A DNA stretch of 64,000 nucleotides from Trichococcus shcherbakoviae (GCF_963666195.1 NZ_OY762653.1:2840501-2904500); one strand, 5' to 3'; counted from the stretch's first letter, positions 18,379 through 27,961 are shown. A program made the numbers and translations. The notes: generated by a model from the letters alone, not told the origin.

Positions 18379-19311
18379 TTAGGATTTTGATTGTTTGCCT
18401 GCGTTGCGGCCTTTTTTGCCATCCGTTTGTTGATTCGTGGCGGATAAAGCTTTAACCGCTTGCGCAGGTGCTGAAGAAGAAGACGGCTTAGCCATTTTCA
18501 CGTTCTTCTTGACCGGACGATCCTTCATTTCTTCTTCAACCAGCTTCTGGATTTTAGGTTTGATCATATGATTTTGAAGCGCAGTCTGGGCTGCTGCGAA
18601 AATACCGCCGGCCAGCCAGTACAGCGCCAAACCTGCTGGTGAAGACCACGAGAACATCAGAATCATGATCGGGTTCATCAGCATCATCGATTTCATCTGT
18701 GATTTGGTTTCCTGAGGCATGCCGATTGTGGAAACGTAGCCTTGGATCACATAAGCCACACCTGCCAGGATCGCCAGCAACGGACTGCTGACACCAAGGT
18801 TGATGCCAAGGAAGGTGCTTGCAGAAATTTCCGGCGTCAAATTGACGGCTTGATACATAGCGGTAAAGATCGGCATCTGGATCAGAATCGGTAAGCAACC
18901 GACGCCGCCTGTCATGCTGATGTTGTTGTCTTTGTACAGTGCCATCATTTCTTGCGAAACCGCGGCTTTTTCTTCAGGAGTTTGGGCATTTTTTTGACGG
19001 AATTGGATGTCTTCCAATTCTGGTTTGATATACTTCATCTTTTCTTGCTGCACCATCGTTTTTTTGATCTGGCTAAAGTTCAAGGGCATGATGGCCAAGC
19101 GGACAATGATTGTGATGGCGATGATGGCCAGACCGTAATTGCCGTTGAGCATTTCCGCCAGCATAACGATCAATTTGCCTGTAGGCACCACCAAATAGTC
19201 ATATATGAAGCCGGTTGGGTTTTTATTCTCATCATATTGCATGCAGCCTGTCAGAACCACTAACAAGGACATCATTTCCGCGGAAAGCAATACCTTCTTT
19301 TTAAGTTTCAT
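18379..19311 (-). CDS. yidC: Membrane protein insertase YidC (YidC2 type, lipoprotein form)
   Basis: A 310-residue insertase that folds and integrates membrane proteins with or without Sec. It starts with a lipoprotein signal (LTGC, Cys at residue 23), then five hydrophobic segments; the conserved Arg of the hydrophilic groove is seen in ITIIVRLAIMPLN. The tail after about residue 255 is highly basic, as in YidC2, which can help bind ribosomes. ATG at 19311 has AAAGGAATG upstream. acyP lies just upstream on the same strand, a pairing known from streptococci. A separate promoter overlaps the acyP end. Confidence 0.93.
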   Translation of the reverse strand: MKLKKKVLLSAEMMSLLVVLTGCMQYDENKNPTGFIYDYLVVPTGKLIVMLAEMLNGNYGLAIIAITIIVRLAIMPLNFSQIKKTMVQQEKMKYIKPELEDIQFRQKNAQTPEEKAAVSQEMMALYKDNNISMTGGVGCLPILIQMPIFTAMYQAVNLTPEISASTFLGINLGVSSPLLAILAGVAYVIQGYVSTIGMPQETKSQMKSMMLMNPIMILMFSWSSPAGLALYWLAGGIFAAAQTALQNHMIKPKIQKLVEEEMKDRPVKKNVKMAKPSSSSAPAQAVKALSATNQQTDGKKGRNAGKQSKS

Positions 19312-19348
19312 TATTCACATTCCTTTACAATTTTTCGATAACATTACT

Positions 19349-19377
19349 ACTATACATGAAGGGAAAAATATATTCAA
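19349..19377 (-). promoter_or_regulatory. Predicted promoter of yidC overlapping the acyP 3' end
   Basis: Minus strand -35 TTGAAT (19372-19377), 17-base spacer, -10 TATAGT (19349-19354). The -35 includes the acyP stop region. Confidence 0.55.
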
Positions 19378-19649
19378 TTGGTTACACGAAAACTTATGTA
19401 ATTCTCAACGTTGGCGTCCTCTTCGAGCGTGCAGGTGTCGACTCTTCCGCTTGGCGAAGGACTGCGTTTGACCGCCGCGATGAAGGCATCGATCTTATCG
19501 CTGGGTCCGACGGCTTCGATATAGACACTCCCATCATCCTCGTTCCTGACGATTCCCGAAACGCCTATCTGGTCAGCCACCATTTTTGTCATGTAACGGA
19601 ACCCAACGCCCTGTACCCTGCCACTTACTGTCATCTTGATTTTTTTCAT
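19374..19649 (-). CDS. acyP: Acylphosphatase
   Basis: A 91-residue enzyme that hydrolyses acyl phosphates such as acetyl phosphate or 1,3-bisphosphoglycerate. The phosphate loop GRVQGVGFRY with its catalytic Arg, and the later catalytic Asn within VSGIVRNEDDGSV, are both present. Full family length. ATG at 19649 with CTGGAGGGG upstream. It is the first gene before yidC on the minus strand and has its own promoter. Confidence 0.94.
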   Translation of the reverse strand: MKKIKMTVSGRVQGVGFRYMTKMVADQIGVSGIVRNEDDGSVYIEAVGPSDKIDAFIAAVKRSPSPSGRVDTCTLEEDANVENYISFRVTN

Positions 19650-19701
19650 GATAAATCCCCTCCAGATTTTAGGCTGAGCATGCGCTTTAGCTTTTTAATT
19701 C

Positions 19702-19730
19702 AGTTTACAGTCTTGGTCGAGAAGGGTCAA
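19702..19730 (-). promoter_or_regulatory. Predicted promoter of acyP
   Basis: Minus strand -35 TTGACC (19725-19730), 17-base spacer, -10 TAAACT (19702-19707). It is divergent to the DUF1033 promoter. Confidence 0.55.
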
Positions 19731-19766
19731 TCCCGATACCTTGTGCGGGAATAATTTTCCGGGCTG

Positions 19767-19775
19767 TGCTATACT
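19767..19775 (+). promoter_or_regulatory. Extended -10 promoter of the DUF1033 gene
   Basis: TGCTATACT at 19767-19775 is an extended -10; no good -35 is seen. The gene starts 25 bases later. Confidence 0.45.
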
Positions 19776-19799
19776 TTTTGCAACAAAGAAGGTGATAGC

Positions 19800-20096
19800 A
19801 TGTACCAGGTGATACGGACCGAGGGAGAATATGAACCCTGGTGGTTTTTTGAAGATTGGATGGATTTCATTGTGGAATCGACGGAGTATGCCGATTTCCA
19901 GGAGGCAGTCGCTGCCTATGAACGGGCAGCGGAAAAACTATCGGCAGTCTACCCATTCCAAAAATCAAAGGAACCCTACCTGACTGCCTACTGGTCAGAC
20001 GGAGAAATCCGGTTTTGTGAGAATTGCGATGACGATGTGCAATTATATCATGGACTGATGCTTCTGCAGGACAGGAAAAAACTTATTCAAGAATGA
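19800..20096 (+). CDS. DUF1033 family protein
   Basis: A 98-residue acidic, cytosolic protein rich in Trp and Tyr (EPWWFFEDW, YLTAYWSDGE, FCENCDDDVQLYHGLMLL). It corresponds to DUF1033, a small family confined largely to lactic acid bacteria and relatives; no function is established. AAGAAGGTGA precedes ATG at 19800. It has its own promoter and terminator and is divergent from acyP. Confidence 0.85.
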   Translation: MYQVIRTEGEYEPWWFFEDWMDFIVESTEYADFQEAVAAYERAAEKLSAVYPFQKSKEPYLTAYWSDGEIRFCENCDDDVQLYHGLMLLQDRKKLIQE

Positions 20097-20109
20097 CGGA
20101 CCAAATTCC

Positions 20110-20153
20110 AAAAAGCTTCTGTTGCCTGCGTTGACGGGAAACAGAAGCTTTTT
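20110..20153 (+). terminator. Intrinsic terminator of the DUF1033 gene
   Basis: Stem AAAAAGCTTCTGTT with its complement, 16-base loop, T-rich 3' arm. Confidence 0.8.
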
Positions 20154-20181
20154 GTCCGCGCGGATTGATTGAAAAATAGCC

Positions 20182-20209
20182 TCGTAAAGGGTTCGTTTTG
20201 TAGTATAAT
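20182..20209 (+). promoter_or_regulatory. Predicted promoter of ftsK
   Basis: Perfect -10 TATAAT (20204-20209); weak -35 TCGTAA (20182-20187). A leader of about 90 bases follows. Confidence 0.5.
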
Positions 20210-20305
20210 GAACCGATACGGGTAATCAAACGAACAATCTATGGACCGCTGTTTTATGCAGACGGGCAGTGGTTTTGAGTAAATGATAAAAAGGAGTTGG
20301 CATGT

Positions 20306-22756
20306 TTGGCGAAACGAACGACGACAACAAGAAAGAAAAAGAAGGCGACCGGGCAGAAGATATCCTATGAGCTTATCGGCGTGCTGTTGCTTTTCAGTGC
20401 AGCCTTAGGCATCGGGCAACTCGGGTTTGCCGGTATAGCGCTGGCGAATTTTTTCCGTTTTTTTGTCGGCGAAACCTATCCGGTCAGCCTGGCGCTATTT
20501 GGCGCCTATGGTCTGTACCTGATTTTGAGAGGGAAAGAACCAAAAATAAGAAAGAACTGGTTGATCAGCGGCATCCTGCTTTATTCGGCAGCACTGCTTT
20601 ATCTCCATTCACAGGCTTTTGAGGCAGTCGTCACGGAGGGGACGTCGGTCGTATCCGTTACGCTTGCACGTTTTTTGACCGATGTCAGGCAAGCAGATAC
20701 AGCTTCTGAGATGGGCGGCGGCTTGATTGGGGCAGCCTTTTATACTGGAACCCATTTTTTGGTTTCACAATGGGGCACTTATATCATCATCGGCCTGCTT
20801 GTATTTTTTGGTGTGGCGGTCATCTTCGGATTCACGACGCATGATGTCATGGAAGTCGTGCGCAAAGTTGCCTTGATTTTCGGGCACAATAGTAAACGAG
20901 CGGTGCTTTACACGAAAGATAAAGTGGCCAGCTCGATCATTGATTCGAAAACAGTGAAGAAACCGACCAGGTCAAATAGCGTTCCGACAGACAAGAAACC
21001 TTCAATAGTCGAAAAAGCCAAAAATCAAATAAAAAGCGAATCGGCAGCGAAGAAATTGATGAAGGAAGAAGCGGAAACTTTGAAAGCAGCAGAAAAAGAG
21101 ACACTTGCCGAAAAAGAGCGCGAACCCGTTCAGCTGAAAATCGACAGCTTCCAGAAACAACTTGAAAAAGCAGCCGAACACAAATATGCGGACAATGAAA
21201 AGAGCGCTTCAGCCCAACAGGCCAGCCTTGCAAAAACAACGTTCGGAGGCAACGAGGAAGACAATGCGGGCGAGCTGGAATTCGAAATCACTGCCGAGCA
21301 GGAAAACAGGGATTACCACTTGCCTCCAGTCACTTTATTGAACGAAATCAAAGCGATCGATCAATCCAATGAATATGCGACAATAGAAAAAAATGTCAAA
21401 AAGCTGGAAGAGACGTTCGCAAGCTTCGGTGTGGAGGCCAAAGTCACGAAAGCGAACCTCGGACCTGCCGTGACAAAATACGAAATCCAGCCAGCCGTCG
21501 GGGTGAAGGTCAGCAAAATTGTGAGTCTCAGTGATGATTTGGCTCTGGCCTTGGCGGCAAAGGATATCCGTATCGAAGCTCCGATACCCGGGAAATCCTT
21601 CATCGGCATAGAAGTGCCAAACAGTGAAGTCAGCGTTGTTTCCTTCCGTGATGTCATGGAAGGGCAAAAGCACACCGACAAGCTGTTGGAGGTGCCGTTA
21701 GGACGGGACATCTCTGGCGTTGTGCAAAGCGCGAATCTGACGAAAATGCCCCATTTGCTGATTGCAGGTGCGACCGGCAGCGGGAAATCCGTCTGCATCA
21801 ACGGCATCATCACGAGCATCTTGATGAAAGCCAAACCGAACGAAGTGAAGATGATGATGATCGATCCGAAAATGGTGGAATTGAACGTCTATAACGGGAT
21901 TCCCCACTTGCTTACGCCGGTTGTCACGAATCCACGCAAGGCGGCGCAAGCGCTCCATAAAGTCGTTACGGAAATGGAAAGAAGATATGAATTGTTTGCC
22001 GGTACCGGCATGCGCAACATCGACGGTTACAACAATCTGATTGTTGAATACAATCTGGAGAACGGGGAAAACAATCCTACGTTGCCATACATAGTGGTCA
22101 TCGTTGACGAGTTGGCCGACTTGATGATGGTGGCCAGCAACGAAGTCGAGGACGCGATCACCAGATTGGCGCAGATGGCGCGGGCTGCGGGAATCCATAT
22201 GATTTTGGCTACACAACGACCGAGTGTCGATGTCATCACCGGCATCATCAAAGCAAACGTCCCTTCCAGGATCGCGTTCGCTGTGTCCAGTTCAATCGAT
22301 TCCAGAACGATAATCGATGGCTCCGGGGCAGAGAAGCTGCTGGGCAGAGGCGATATGCTCTTCCGTCCGATGGGGGAGAATAAACCAATCCGTGTGCAAG
22401 GAGCGTTCATTTCCGACGAGGAAGTCGAGCACATTGTCACTTTCGTCAAAAATCAGCAAGAAGCGAACTATGTCGAGGAAATGATGCCGACCGAAACTGT
22501 CGCGGCTGCAAGCGAAGAGCCGGAAGATGATCTTTTCGGGGAAGCTGTGGAATTCATCAGATCGGATGAAACGGCGAGCATTTCCAAATTGCAGAGGAGA
22601 TTCCGGATCGGCTATAATCGGGCAGCGCGACTTATCGACGAGATGGAAGCAAGAGGGATCGTCGGGCCCGCTGATGGAAGCAAGCCCAGAAAGGTGAACA
22701 TTAGCGAGGGGATATATGAGAATGATGCGGATATGCCCTATGATTCTGAGGTTTAA
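20306..22756 (+). CDS. ftsK: DNA translocase FtsK/SpoIIIE
   Basis: An 816-residue translocase that pumps DNA through the division septum. A very basic N-terminus precedes four transmembrane helices (to about residue 190), then a charged low-complexity linker (about 210-340), the alpha/beta motor with Walker A GATGSGKS at 488-495 and Walker [14 protein letters not shown], and a C-terminal gamma winged helix that reads KOPS/SRS-type sites ([20 protein letters not shown]). The start is TTG at 20306, nine bases after AAAGGAG; a TTG at 20297 is too close to it. It stands alone, upstream of the bmpA unit. Confidence 0.93.
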   Translation: MAKRTTTTRKKKKATGQKISYELIGVLLLFSAALGIGQLGFAGIALANFFRFFVGETYPVSLALFGAYGLYLILRGKEPKIRKNWLISGILLYSAALLYLHSQAFEAVVTEGTSVVSVTLARFLTDVRQADTASEMGGGLIGAAFYTGTHFLVSQWGTYIIIGLLVFFGVAVIFGFTTHDVMEVVRKVALIFGHNSKRAVLYTKDKVASSIIDSKTVKKPTRSNSVPTDKKPSIVEKAKNQIKSESAAKKLMKEEAETLKAAEKETLAEKEREPVQLKIDSFQKQLEKAAEHKYADNEKSASAQQASLAKTTFGGNEEDNAGELEFEITAEQENRDYHLPPVTLLNEIKAIDQSNEYATIEKNVKKLEETFASFGVEAKVTKANLGPAVTKYEIQPAVGVKVSKIVSLSDDLALALAAKDIRIEAPIPGKSFIGIEVPNSEVSVVSFRDVMEGQKHTDKLLEVPLGRDISGVVQSANLTKMPHLLIAGATGSGKSVCINGIITSILMKAKPNEVKMMMIDPKMVELNVYNGIPHLLTPVVTNPRKAAQALHKVVTEMERRYELFAGTGMRNIDGYNNLIVEYNLENGENNPTLPYIVVIVDELADLMMVASNEVEDAITRLAQMARAAGIHMILATQRPSVDVITGIIKANVPSRIAFAVSSSIDSRTIIDGSGAEKLLGRGDMLFRPMGENKPIRVQGAFISDEEVEHIVTFVKNQQEANYVEEMMPTETVAAASEEPEDDLFGEAVEFIRSDETASISKLQRRFRIGYNRAARLIDEMEARGIVGPADGSKPRKVNISEGIYENDADMPYDSEV

Positions 22757-22821
22757 CTAGAACCATTCCGGCAAATATATGGATATTAAATGAAAAAACG
22801 ATTACAAAAAAATCAATATCG

Positions 22822-22850
22822 TTTATTTTTTCGGGAATACATGATATGAT
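22822..22850 (+). promoter_or_regulatory. Predicted promoter of bmpA
   Basis: -35 TTTATT (22822-22827), spacer 17, -10 TATGAT (22845-22850) with TGA extension. Confidence 0.5.
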
Positions 22851-22855
22851 ATTTT

Positions 22856-22878
22856 TTGTAAGAAGCTTGTACTTACAA
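22856..22878 (+). promoter_or_regulatory. Inverted repeat at the bmpA start site, candidate operator
   Basis: TTGTAAG, nine bases, CTTACAA. The dyad begins six bases after the predicted -10, so it covers the transcription start. A repressor bound here would block initiation; no regulator is identified. Confidence 0.45.
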
Positions 22879-22909
22879 GTTCAAAAAATTGAAGTTTATT
22901 GGAGGGGTC

Positions 22910-24001
22910 ATGGTGAAGAAGCAAAAATATGTTAGTTTATTGGCATTAGGTTTAGGTGTCAGCACAATCTTGGCAGCTTGCGGCGGCAACGGCGACACGG
23001 CTGACAGCAGTGCAACAGGTTCCAGCACAGCAGAGGGAACGGAAGACAACTTTACTATCGCGATGGTTACCGACGTCGGCGGCGTGGATGATAAATCATT
23101 CAACCAAAGCGCATGGGAAGGCCTTGTTGCATGGGGCGAAGAGAACGGCAAAGAAAAAGGGATCGATGGATATGATTATATCCAATCAAATGCCGATTCG
23201 GAATTTGTGACGAACTTGAACACTGCCGTAAACAGTAATTTTGACCTTGTGTTCGGTATCGGATATAAATTGAAGTCAGCGATGCAGGATATGGCAACAC
23301 AAAATCCGGATACGATGTTCGCCATCATCGATGATGTCATCGAAGGCGAGAACACAGTTTCAGTATCATTCAAAGACAACGAAGCTGCTTTCTTGGCTGG
23401 TGTCGCTGCTGCTAAAACAACCAAAACCAACCAATTAGGCTTCATCGGCGGACAAGAGAGCGTCGTAATCGATCGCTTTGAAGCTGGATTCATAGCTGGT
23501 GCCCAATCAGTAAATCCTGAAATAGATGTAAAAGTTGAATATGTCGGTTCGTTCGGCGATGCTGCAGGCGGGAAATCTAAAGCTGCCGCAATGTACGCAA
23601 GCGGAATTGATGTCATTTATCAAGCTGCTGGAGATTCCGGAAATGGCGTATTCTCAGAAGCTAAGGATATCGTAAAAGCTGATCCTTCAAAAGAAATCTG
23701 GGTAATCGGTGTTGACCGTGACCAAACAGAAGAAGGCTTGTTGACTCTTGATGACGGCACTGAAAGAAACCTTACTTTGACTTCAACGTTGAAGGGTGTA
23801 GGCACTGCAGCTAAGGATATCGCTACATTAACAATGAACGGCGAATTCCCGGCAGGAGAAGTCTTGAATTTCGGGTTGGCTGAAGAAGGCGTCGATTTGA
23901 CTGAAGGTCAATTGAACGCAGATGCTTTGGAAGCTGTTACTAAAGCGAAAACAGAAATTTTGGACGGAACGCTTGTGGTTCCTGAAGCTCCAGAAAATTA
24001 A
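22910..24001 (+). CDS. bmpA: BMP-family nucleoside-binding lipoprotein
   Basis: A 363-residue lipoprotein with signal ending LAAC (Cys about residue 24) and a periplasmic-binding fold of the BMP/Med/PnrA family, whose members bind purine nucleosides. Typical segments are AMVTDVGGVDDKSFNQSAWEG, GFIGGQESVVIDRFEAGF, and KSKAAAMYASGIDVIYQAAG. It delivers substrate to the NupOPQ importer encoded downstream. The start may be ATG 22910 or GTG 22913; GGAGGGG is close to both. A terminator separates it from nupO, so the binding protein can be made in excess. Confidence 0.92.
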   Translation: MVKKQKYVSLLALGLGVSTILAACGGNGDTADSSATGSSTAEGTEDNFTIAMVTDVGGVDDKSFNQSAWEGLVAWGEENGKEKGIDGYDYIQSNADSEFVTNLNTAVNSNFDLVFGIGYKLKSAMQDMATQNPDTMFAIIDDVIEGENTVSVSFKDNEAAFLAGVAAAKTTKTNQLGFIGGQESVVIDRFEAGFIAGAQSVNPEIDVKVEYVGSFGDAAGGKSKAAAMYASGIDVIYQAAGDSGNGVFSEAKDIVKADPSKEIWVIGVDRDQTEEGLLTLDDGTERNLTLTSTLKGVGTAAKDIATLTMNGEFPAGEVLNFGLAEEGVDLTEGQLNADALEAVTKAKTEILDGTLVVPEAPEN

Positions 24002-24020
24002 TCACTTTTAAAATCTTTAA

Positions 24021-24070
24021 AGAAGCAACTTGATTCCGGTTAAGGATATTGAGTTGCTTCTCTTTTTTTT
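24021..24070 (+). terminator. Intrinsic terminator between bmpA and nupO
   Basis: Stem AGAAGCAACT/AGTTGCTTCT with a 21-base loop and a TCTTTTTTTT run. It may attenuate read-through into nupOPQ. Confidence 0.8.
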
Positions 24071-24163
24071 CGCGCATAGTCCCCCAACAAAGACTGTTCC
24101 GAAAAAGGAACAAATGTTTATCTTTCGTGATAAACAAAAGTGGATAGGATTTTGGAAATACTT

Positions 24164-24169
24164 TATAAT
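24164..24169 (+). promoter_or_regulatory. Possible -10 element of nupOPQ
   Basis: TATAAT about 100 bases before the gene; the -35 region is poor. Other AT-rich candidates lie nearer to the gene. Confidence 0.3.
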
Positions 24170-24269
24170 AGGTGTGAAATGGTGTTTTACGGTATTATAT
24201 TTTATAAGCGTGTCTCACTGCTGCATGAGGGATTGCATGCATTCAATATTAGTAAGGGGTGGAATCAGC

Positions 24270-25844
24270 ATGACAGAAGAAAATTATGTCATTGAGATGA
24301 TTGGCGTAACAAAAGCTTTCGGCAATTATAAAGCGAATGATGATATTTTTCTAAGCTTGAAAAAAGGTGAAATTCACGCTTTGTTGGGTGAAAATGGCGC
24401 GGGCAAGTCAACTTTGATGAATATTCTTTCCGGTCTTTTGGAGCCTACAAGCGGAACCATTAAGGTCAAAGGGCAAGAAGTCAAAATCAGTTCCCCGGGT
24501 GTTGCCGATAAATTGGGTATCGGAATGGTGCACCAGCATTTTATGTTGGTCAAGGACTTCACGGTTACGGAGAACATAATTTTAGGCAGCGAGCCGAGCA
24601 GACTCGGTGTTTTAAATAAAAAGGCAGCCGCTGATGTGATTACGGATCTGTCAAACAAATACCGCTTGGCAGTCAATCCTTCAGCCAAAATCGAAGATAC
24701 CACTGTCGGTATGCAACAAAGGGTCGAAATCTTGAAAACATTGTACCGTGGGGCGGACGTCCTTATTTTTGACGAACCAACGGCAGTATTGACACCGCAA
24801 GAAATCGACGAATTGATGGCGATCATGAGGGAATTGACGAAAGAAGGCAAGTCGATCATCCTGATTACGCATAAACTGGATGAAATCAAAGCCGTTGCGG
24901 ATCGCTGCACAGTAATCCGTAAAGGCAAGAGCATCGGCACTGTCGACGTGAAGCAGACATCTCAGCAAGAACTTGCGGATATGATGGTGGGACGTTCCGT
25001 TCTGTTCCGCACAGTAAAAAAACCATCCCAGCCAAAGCAGGCTGTTTTGGAAATTGAAGGATTGACGGTCAAAGAGAGCCGCGGACTGGAAGCCGTGCGC
25101 AATTTGAGTCTGACGGTACGGGCGGGTGAAATCGTCGGCATCGCCGGGATCGACGGGAACGGACAAAGCGAATTGATCCAAGCCGTCACTGGCTTGCGGA
25201 AGGCTGAGAGCGGAACCGTCAAGCTGAACGGCGAAATCATCACGAACTTGGCTCCACGTAAAATTACTGAATCAGGATTGGGACATATCCCTGAGGACCG
25301 ACAAAAGTTCGGTCTGATCCTCCCGATGCGTTTGGACGAGAACATCGCCTTGCAGACTTATTATCAGGAACCTTACAGCAAAAACAGCTTCCTGAACGAC
25401 AAAGCCATCGAAAACCATGCCATCGAACTGATCAAAGAGTTTGATGTACGTACGCAAAGCGAGAAGTCGACAGCAGGTTCGTTGTCCGGCGGGAACCAAC
25501 AAAAAGCGATCATCGCCAGGGAAGTCGATCGGAATCCTTCGTTGTTGATAGCAGCCCAACCGACCCGAGGATTGGATGTGGGTGCGATCGAATTTATCCA
25601 CAAACGCTTGATCGAGCAAAGGGATAAGGACAAAGCCATCCTCCTGATGAGCTTCGAATTGGACGAAATCCTGAATCTCTCCGACATCATCGCTGTGATG
25701 TTCGAAGGTGAAATCGTGGCCTACGTCAAGCCGGAGGAAACCTCCGAACAAGAACTGGGCTTACTGATGGCCGGGTCTTCATTGGAAAAGGCCAGGGAAG
25801 AATTGGAAAAAAACAAGGAAGAGGAGGGAAGCCTTCATGAGTAA
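24270..25844 (+). CDS. nupO: Nucleoside ABC importer, ATP-binding protein with two ABC domains
   Basis: A 524-residue protein with two ABC domains in tandem. Domain 1 has a full Walker A (GENGAGKST), a variant signature (VGMQQRVEIL) and Walker B (VLIFDEPTAVL). Domain 2 has a degenerate Walker A (GIDGNGQSEL) but a good signature (LSGGNQQKAIIAREV), the usual arrangement for this importer class. Open frame extends upstream to 24030, but AAGGGGTGG and the family start point to the ATG at 24270. It energises uptake of nucleosides bound by BmpA through NupP and NupQ. It overlaps nupP by eight bases. Confidence 0.93.
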   Translation: MTEENYVIEMIGVTKAFGNYKANDDIFLSLKKGEIHALLGENGAGKSTLMNILSGLLEPTSGTIKVKGQEVKISSPGVADKLGIGMVHQHFMLVKDFTVTENIILGSEPSRLGVLNKKAAADVITDLSNKYRLAVNPSAKIEDTTVGMQQRVEILKTLYRGADVLIFDEPTAVLTPQEIDELMAIMRELTKEGKSIILITHKLDEIKAVADRCTVIRKGKSIGTVDVKQTSQQELADMMVGRSVLFRTVKKPSQPKQAVLEIEGLTVKESRGLEAVRNLSLTVRAGEIVGIAGIDGNGQSELIQAVTGLRKAESGTVKLNGEIITNLAPRKITESGLGHIPEDRQKFGLILPMRLDENIALQTYYQEPYSKNSFLNDKAIENHAIELIKEFDVRTQSEKSTAGSLSGGNQQKAIIAREVDRNPSLLIAAQPTRGLDVGAIEFIHKRLIEQRDKDKAILLMSFELDEILNLSDIIAVMFEGEIVAYVKPEETSEQELGLLMAGSSLEKAREELEKNKEEEGSLHE

Positions 25845-26910
25845 TCAACAAGGAGCCACTCGCATCCAGGGGATTATCGTACCTTTACTTTCAGTCATAT
25901 TAGGTCTGCTGATCGGCGCAATCGTCATGTGGTCTTTCGGTTACGATGCCATCGCGGGTTATTCGGCAATGCTGAAGGGAGCGTTCGGATCGCCGTTTTA
26001 CGTAGGTGAGTTATTGCGTGAAGCTACCCCTTTGATTCTGGTCGCATTGGGCTTTGCGGTAGCCAACACAGCTGGGTTCTTCAACATCGGTGTTGCGGGT
26101 CAAACCTTGTTTGGCTGGTTGGCATCCGTCAGCGTCGCCCAGATGCTGCCTGAATTGCCGAAAATCGCATTGTTGCCATTATGCATTTTGGCTGGTGTAG
26201 CCGCCGGAGCTCTGTGGGCGGGCATCGCCGGAGTCTTGCGTGCCTATTTCAATACAAGTGAAGTGATCGTCACCATCATGCTGAATCATACGGCCTTATA
26301 CATCAACAACCACATTGTCAGGAATGTTTTGACGGATTCCGGCGACTCCACGGCCAGGATCACAGAAAATGCCAGTCTAAGGGTGCCGTTCTTATCGGAA
26401 GTAACGCGCAATTCGACATTGCATGCCGGCATCTTCATTGCCCTCATCATGATTGCGGTGGTTTGGGTGCTGATGAAGAAAACAACATATGGCTTCGAAT
26501 TCCGTTCAGTCGGTTTGAATCCTGATGCAGCCGATTACGCAGGTATGAACGCCAAGAAGAACATCATTTTGGCCATGTTGATCAGCGGCGGCTTGGCCGG
26601 TTTGGGTGGCGCGATGGAAGGTCTGGGGAATTTCCAAAACATGTTTGTTCAAGGTGCGATGCCGGCAGTTGGATTCGATGGCATGGCCGTAGCCTTGTTG
26701 GGCATCGGTAGCCCAATCGGCATCCTCTTTGCTGCACTTCTGTTCAGCACGCTGAAAATCGGCGGAACGAGCATGCCACTTATGTCAGGCGTGCCCGTAG
26801 AAATTGTGGACATCGTAATTGCATCTATCATCTTCTTCGTCGGAGCGAGCTATATCATCCGACTTTTGCTGAACAAGCTGTCCAAAGTCAATAAAAAGGA
26901 GGTGGCGTGA
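25837..26910 (+). CDS. nupP: Nucleoside ABC importer permease
   Basis: A 357-residue membrane protein with about nine to ten helices of the BPD_transp_2 family. Recognisable segments are REATPLILVALGFAVANTAG, FFNIGVAGQ (the coupling region) and LNHTALYINNHIV. Forms a heterodimeric channel with NupQ. ATG at 25837 overlaps the end of nupO, with GAGGAGGG upstream, implying translational coupling. Confidence 0.93.
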   Translation: MSNQQGATRIQGIIVPLLSVILGLLIGAIVMWSFGYDAIAGYSAMLKGAFGSPFYVGELLREATPLILVALGFAVANTAGFFNIGVAGQTLFGWLASVSVAQMLPELPKIALLPLCILAGVAAGALWAGIAGVLRAYFNTSEVIVTIMLNHTALYINNHIVRNVLTDSGDSTARITENASLRVPFLSEVTRNSTLHAGIFIALIMIAVVWVLMKKTTYGFEFRSVGLNPDAADYAGMNAKKNIILAMLISGGLAGLGGAMEGLGNFQNMFVQGAMPAVGFDGMAVALLGIGSPIGILFAALLFSTLKIGGTSMPLMSGVPVEIVDIVIASIIFFVGASYIIRLLLNKLSKVNKKEVA

Positions 26911-26911
26911 G

Positions 26912-27871
26912 ATGGACATGCTAGCGATTCTGTCGATCATCGTATCTTCGGCTTTGATTTATTCAGCACCTTTGATCTTCACCGGTCTTGGCGGAACTTT
27001 CTCGGAACGGAGCGGTATCGTCAATGTAGGCTTGGAAGGCACGATGGTCATGGGAGCATTCTCAGCCATAGTCTTTAATCTGAACTACGCCGACAATCTT
27101 GGCAAAATGACGCCATGGGTTGCGTTGTTGGTCGCGGGGGCAGTCGGCATCTTCTTTTCGATCCTCCATGCAGTGGCCACAATCAATTTAAGAGCGAACC
27201 ACATCGTTTCCGGAACCGTACTAAATATGCTTGCCCCTGCGTTGGCGGTATTTTTGACTAAGGTTCTTTATGAAGGGAAAGGCCAAACCGCCTTCATCAT
27301 CCAGAACTTCGGGAAGACCAGTTTTCCCATATTGAAGGATATTCCGATCATCGGTCAGATATTTTTCACGAATACATCAGCTCCAGCTTATGCAGCTATC
27401 GCAACGGCGCTTGTCTGCTACTTCATCATCTTCAAGACGACTTTCGGCTTGCGTCTGCGTTCGGTCGGGGAACACCCGCAAGCTGCGGATACATTGGGGA
27501 TCAATGTTTACGTGATGCGCTACGCGGGCGTATCGATTTCCGGCTTTTTGGGCGGTGTGGGCGGCGCCATCGTCTCTCAGTCGATCAGCCTGAATTTTTC
27601 CGGATCAACGATTGCCGGTCAAGGTTTCATCGCCATGGCTGCCATGATTTTCGGCAAGTGGAATCCGATCGGAGTGATGGGAGCGGCAATTTTCTTCGGG
27701 TTCGCCCAGAGTTTGGGGGTCATCGGCAGCTATATTCCGGTCATCCAGAATATCCCTTCCGTCTATCTCCAGATTGCACCTTACGTCATTACGATCATTG
27801 TGCTTGTAGGTTTTATCGGTAAATCCAGAGGCCCAGCCGCTAACGGTACAACTTACATCAAATCAAAGTAA
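26912..27871 (+). CDS. nupQ: Nucleoside ABC importer permease
   Basis: A 319-residue membrane protein, second permease of the pair, with FSERSGIVNVGLEGTMVMGA near the N-terminus and LRLRSVGEHPQAADTLGINV in the cytoplasmic loop typical of this class. ATG at 26912 follows the nupP stop by one base, with AAAGGAGGTGG upstream. Ends the importer operon; an imperfect terminator follows. Confidence 0.93.
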   Translation: MDMLAILSIIVSSALIYSAPLIFTGLGGTFSERSGIVNVGLEGTMVMGAFSAIVFNLNYADNLGKMTPWVALLVAGAVGIFFSILHAVATINLRANHIVSGTVLNMLAPALAVFLTKVLYEGKGQTAFIIQNFGKTSFPILKDIPIIGQIFFTNTSAPAYAAIATALVCYFIIFKTTFGLRLRSVGEHPQAADTLGINVYVMRYAGVSISGFLGGVGGAIVSQSISLNFSGSTIAGQGFIAMAAMIFGKWNPIGVMGAAIFFGFAQSLGVIGSYIPVIQNIPSVYLQIAPYVITIIVLVGFIGKSRGPAANGTTYIKSK

Positions 27872-27888
27872 TCTCTGACGACAAGAAG

Positions 27889-27917
27889 GGTTGGCTCAAC
27901 ACGAGTCAGCCTTTTCT
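27889..27917 (+). terminator. Intrinsic terminator of nupOPQ
   Basis: Nine-base-pair stem (GGTTGGCTC/GAGTCAGCC, two wobble pairs), five-base loop, T-rich tail. Confidence 0.65.
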
Positions 27918-27961
27918 TTTTGGTTCAGGCAAGGGATCAGAGTGGACAAGGAATGGCTTAA

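Noticed and set aside
22790-22806. cre-like sequence upstream of bmpA (around AAAACGATTACA)
   Set aside because: The left half lacks the TG and spacing of the CcpA consensus; too weak.
22757-22909. Possible purine riboswitch before bmpA
   Set aside because: The conserved loop sequences of purine riboswitches are absent; only a short dyad is present.
24030-24269. 80-codon N-terminal extension of nupO
   Set aside because: It would include the promoter region and is not in the family; the ATG at 24270 has a good ribosome site.
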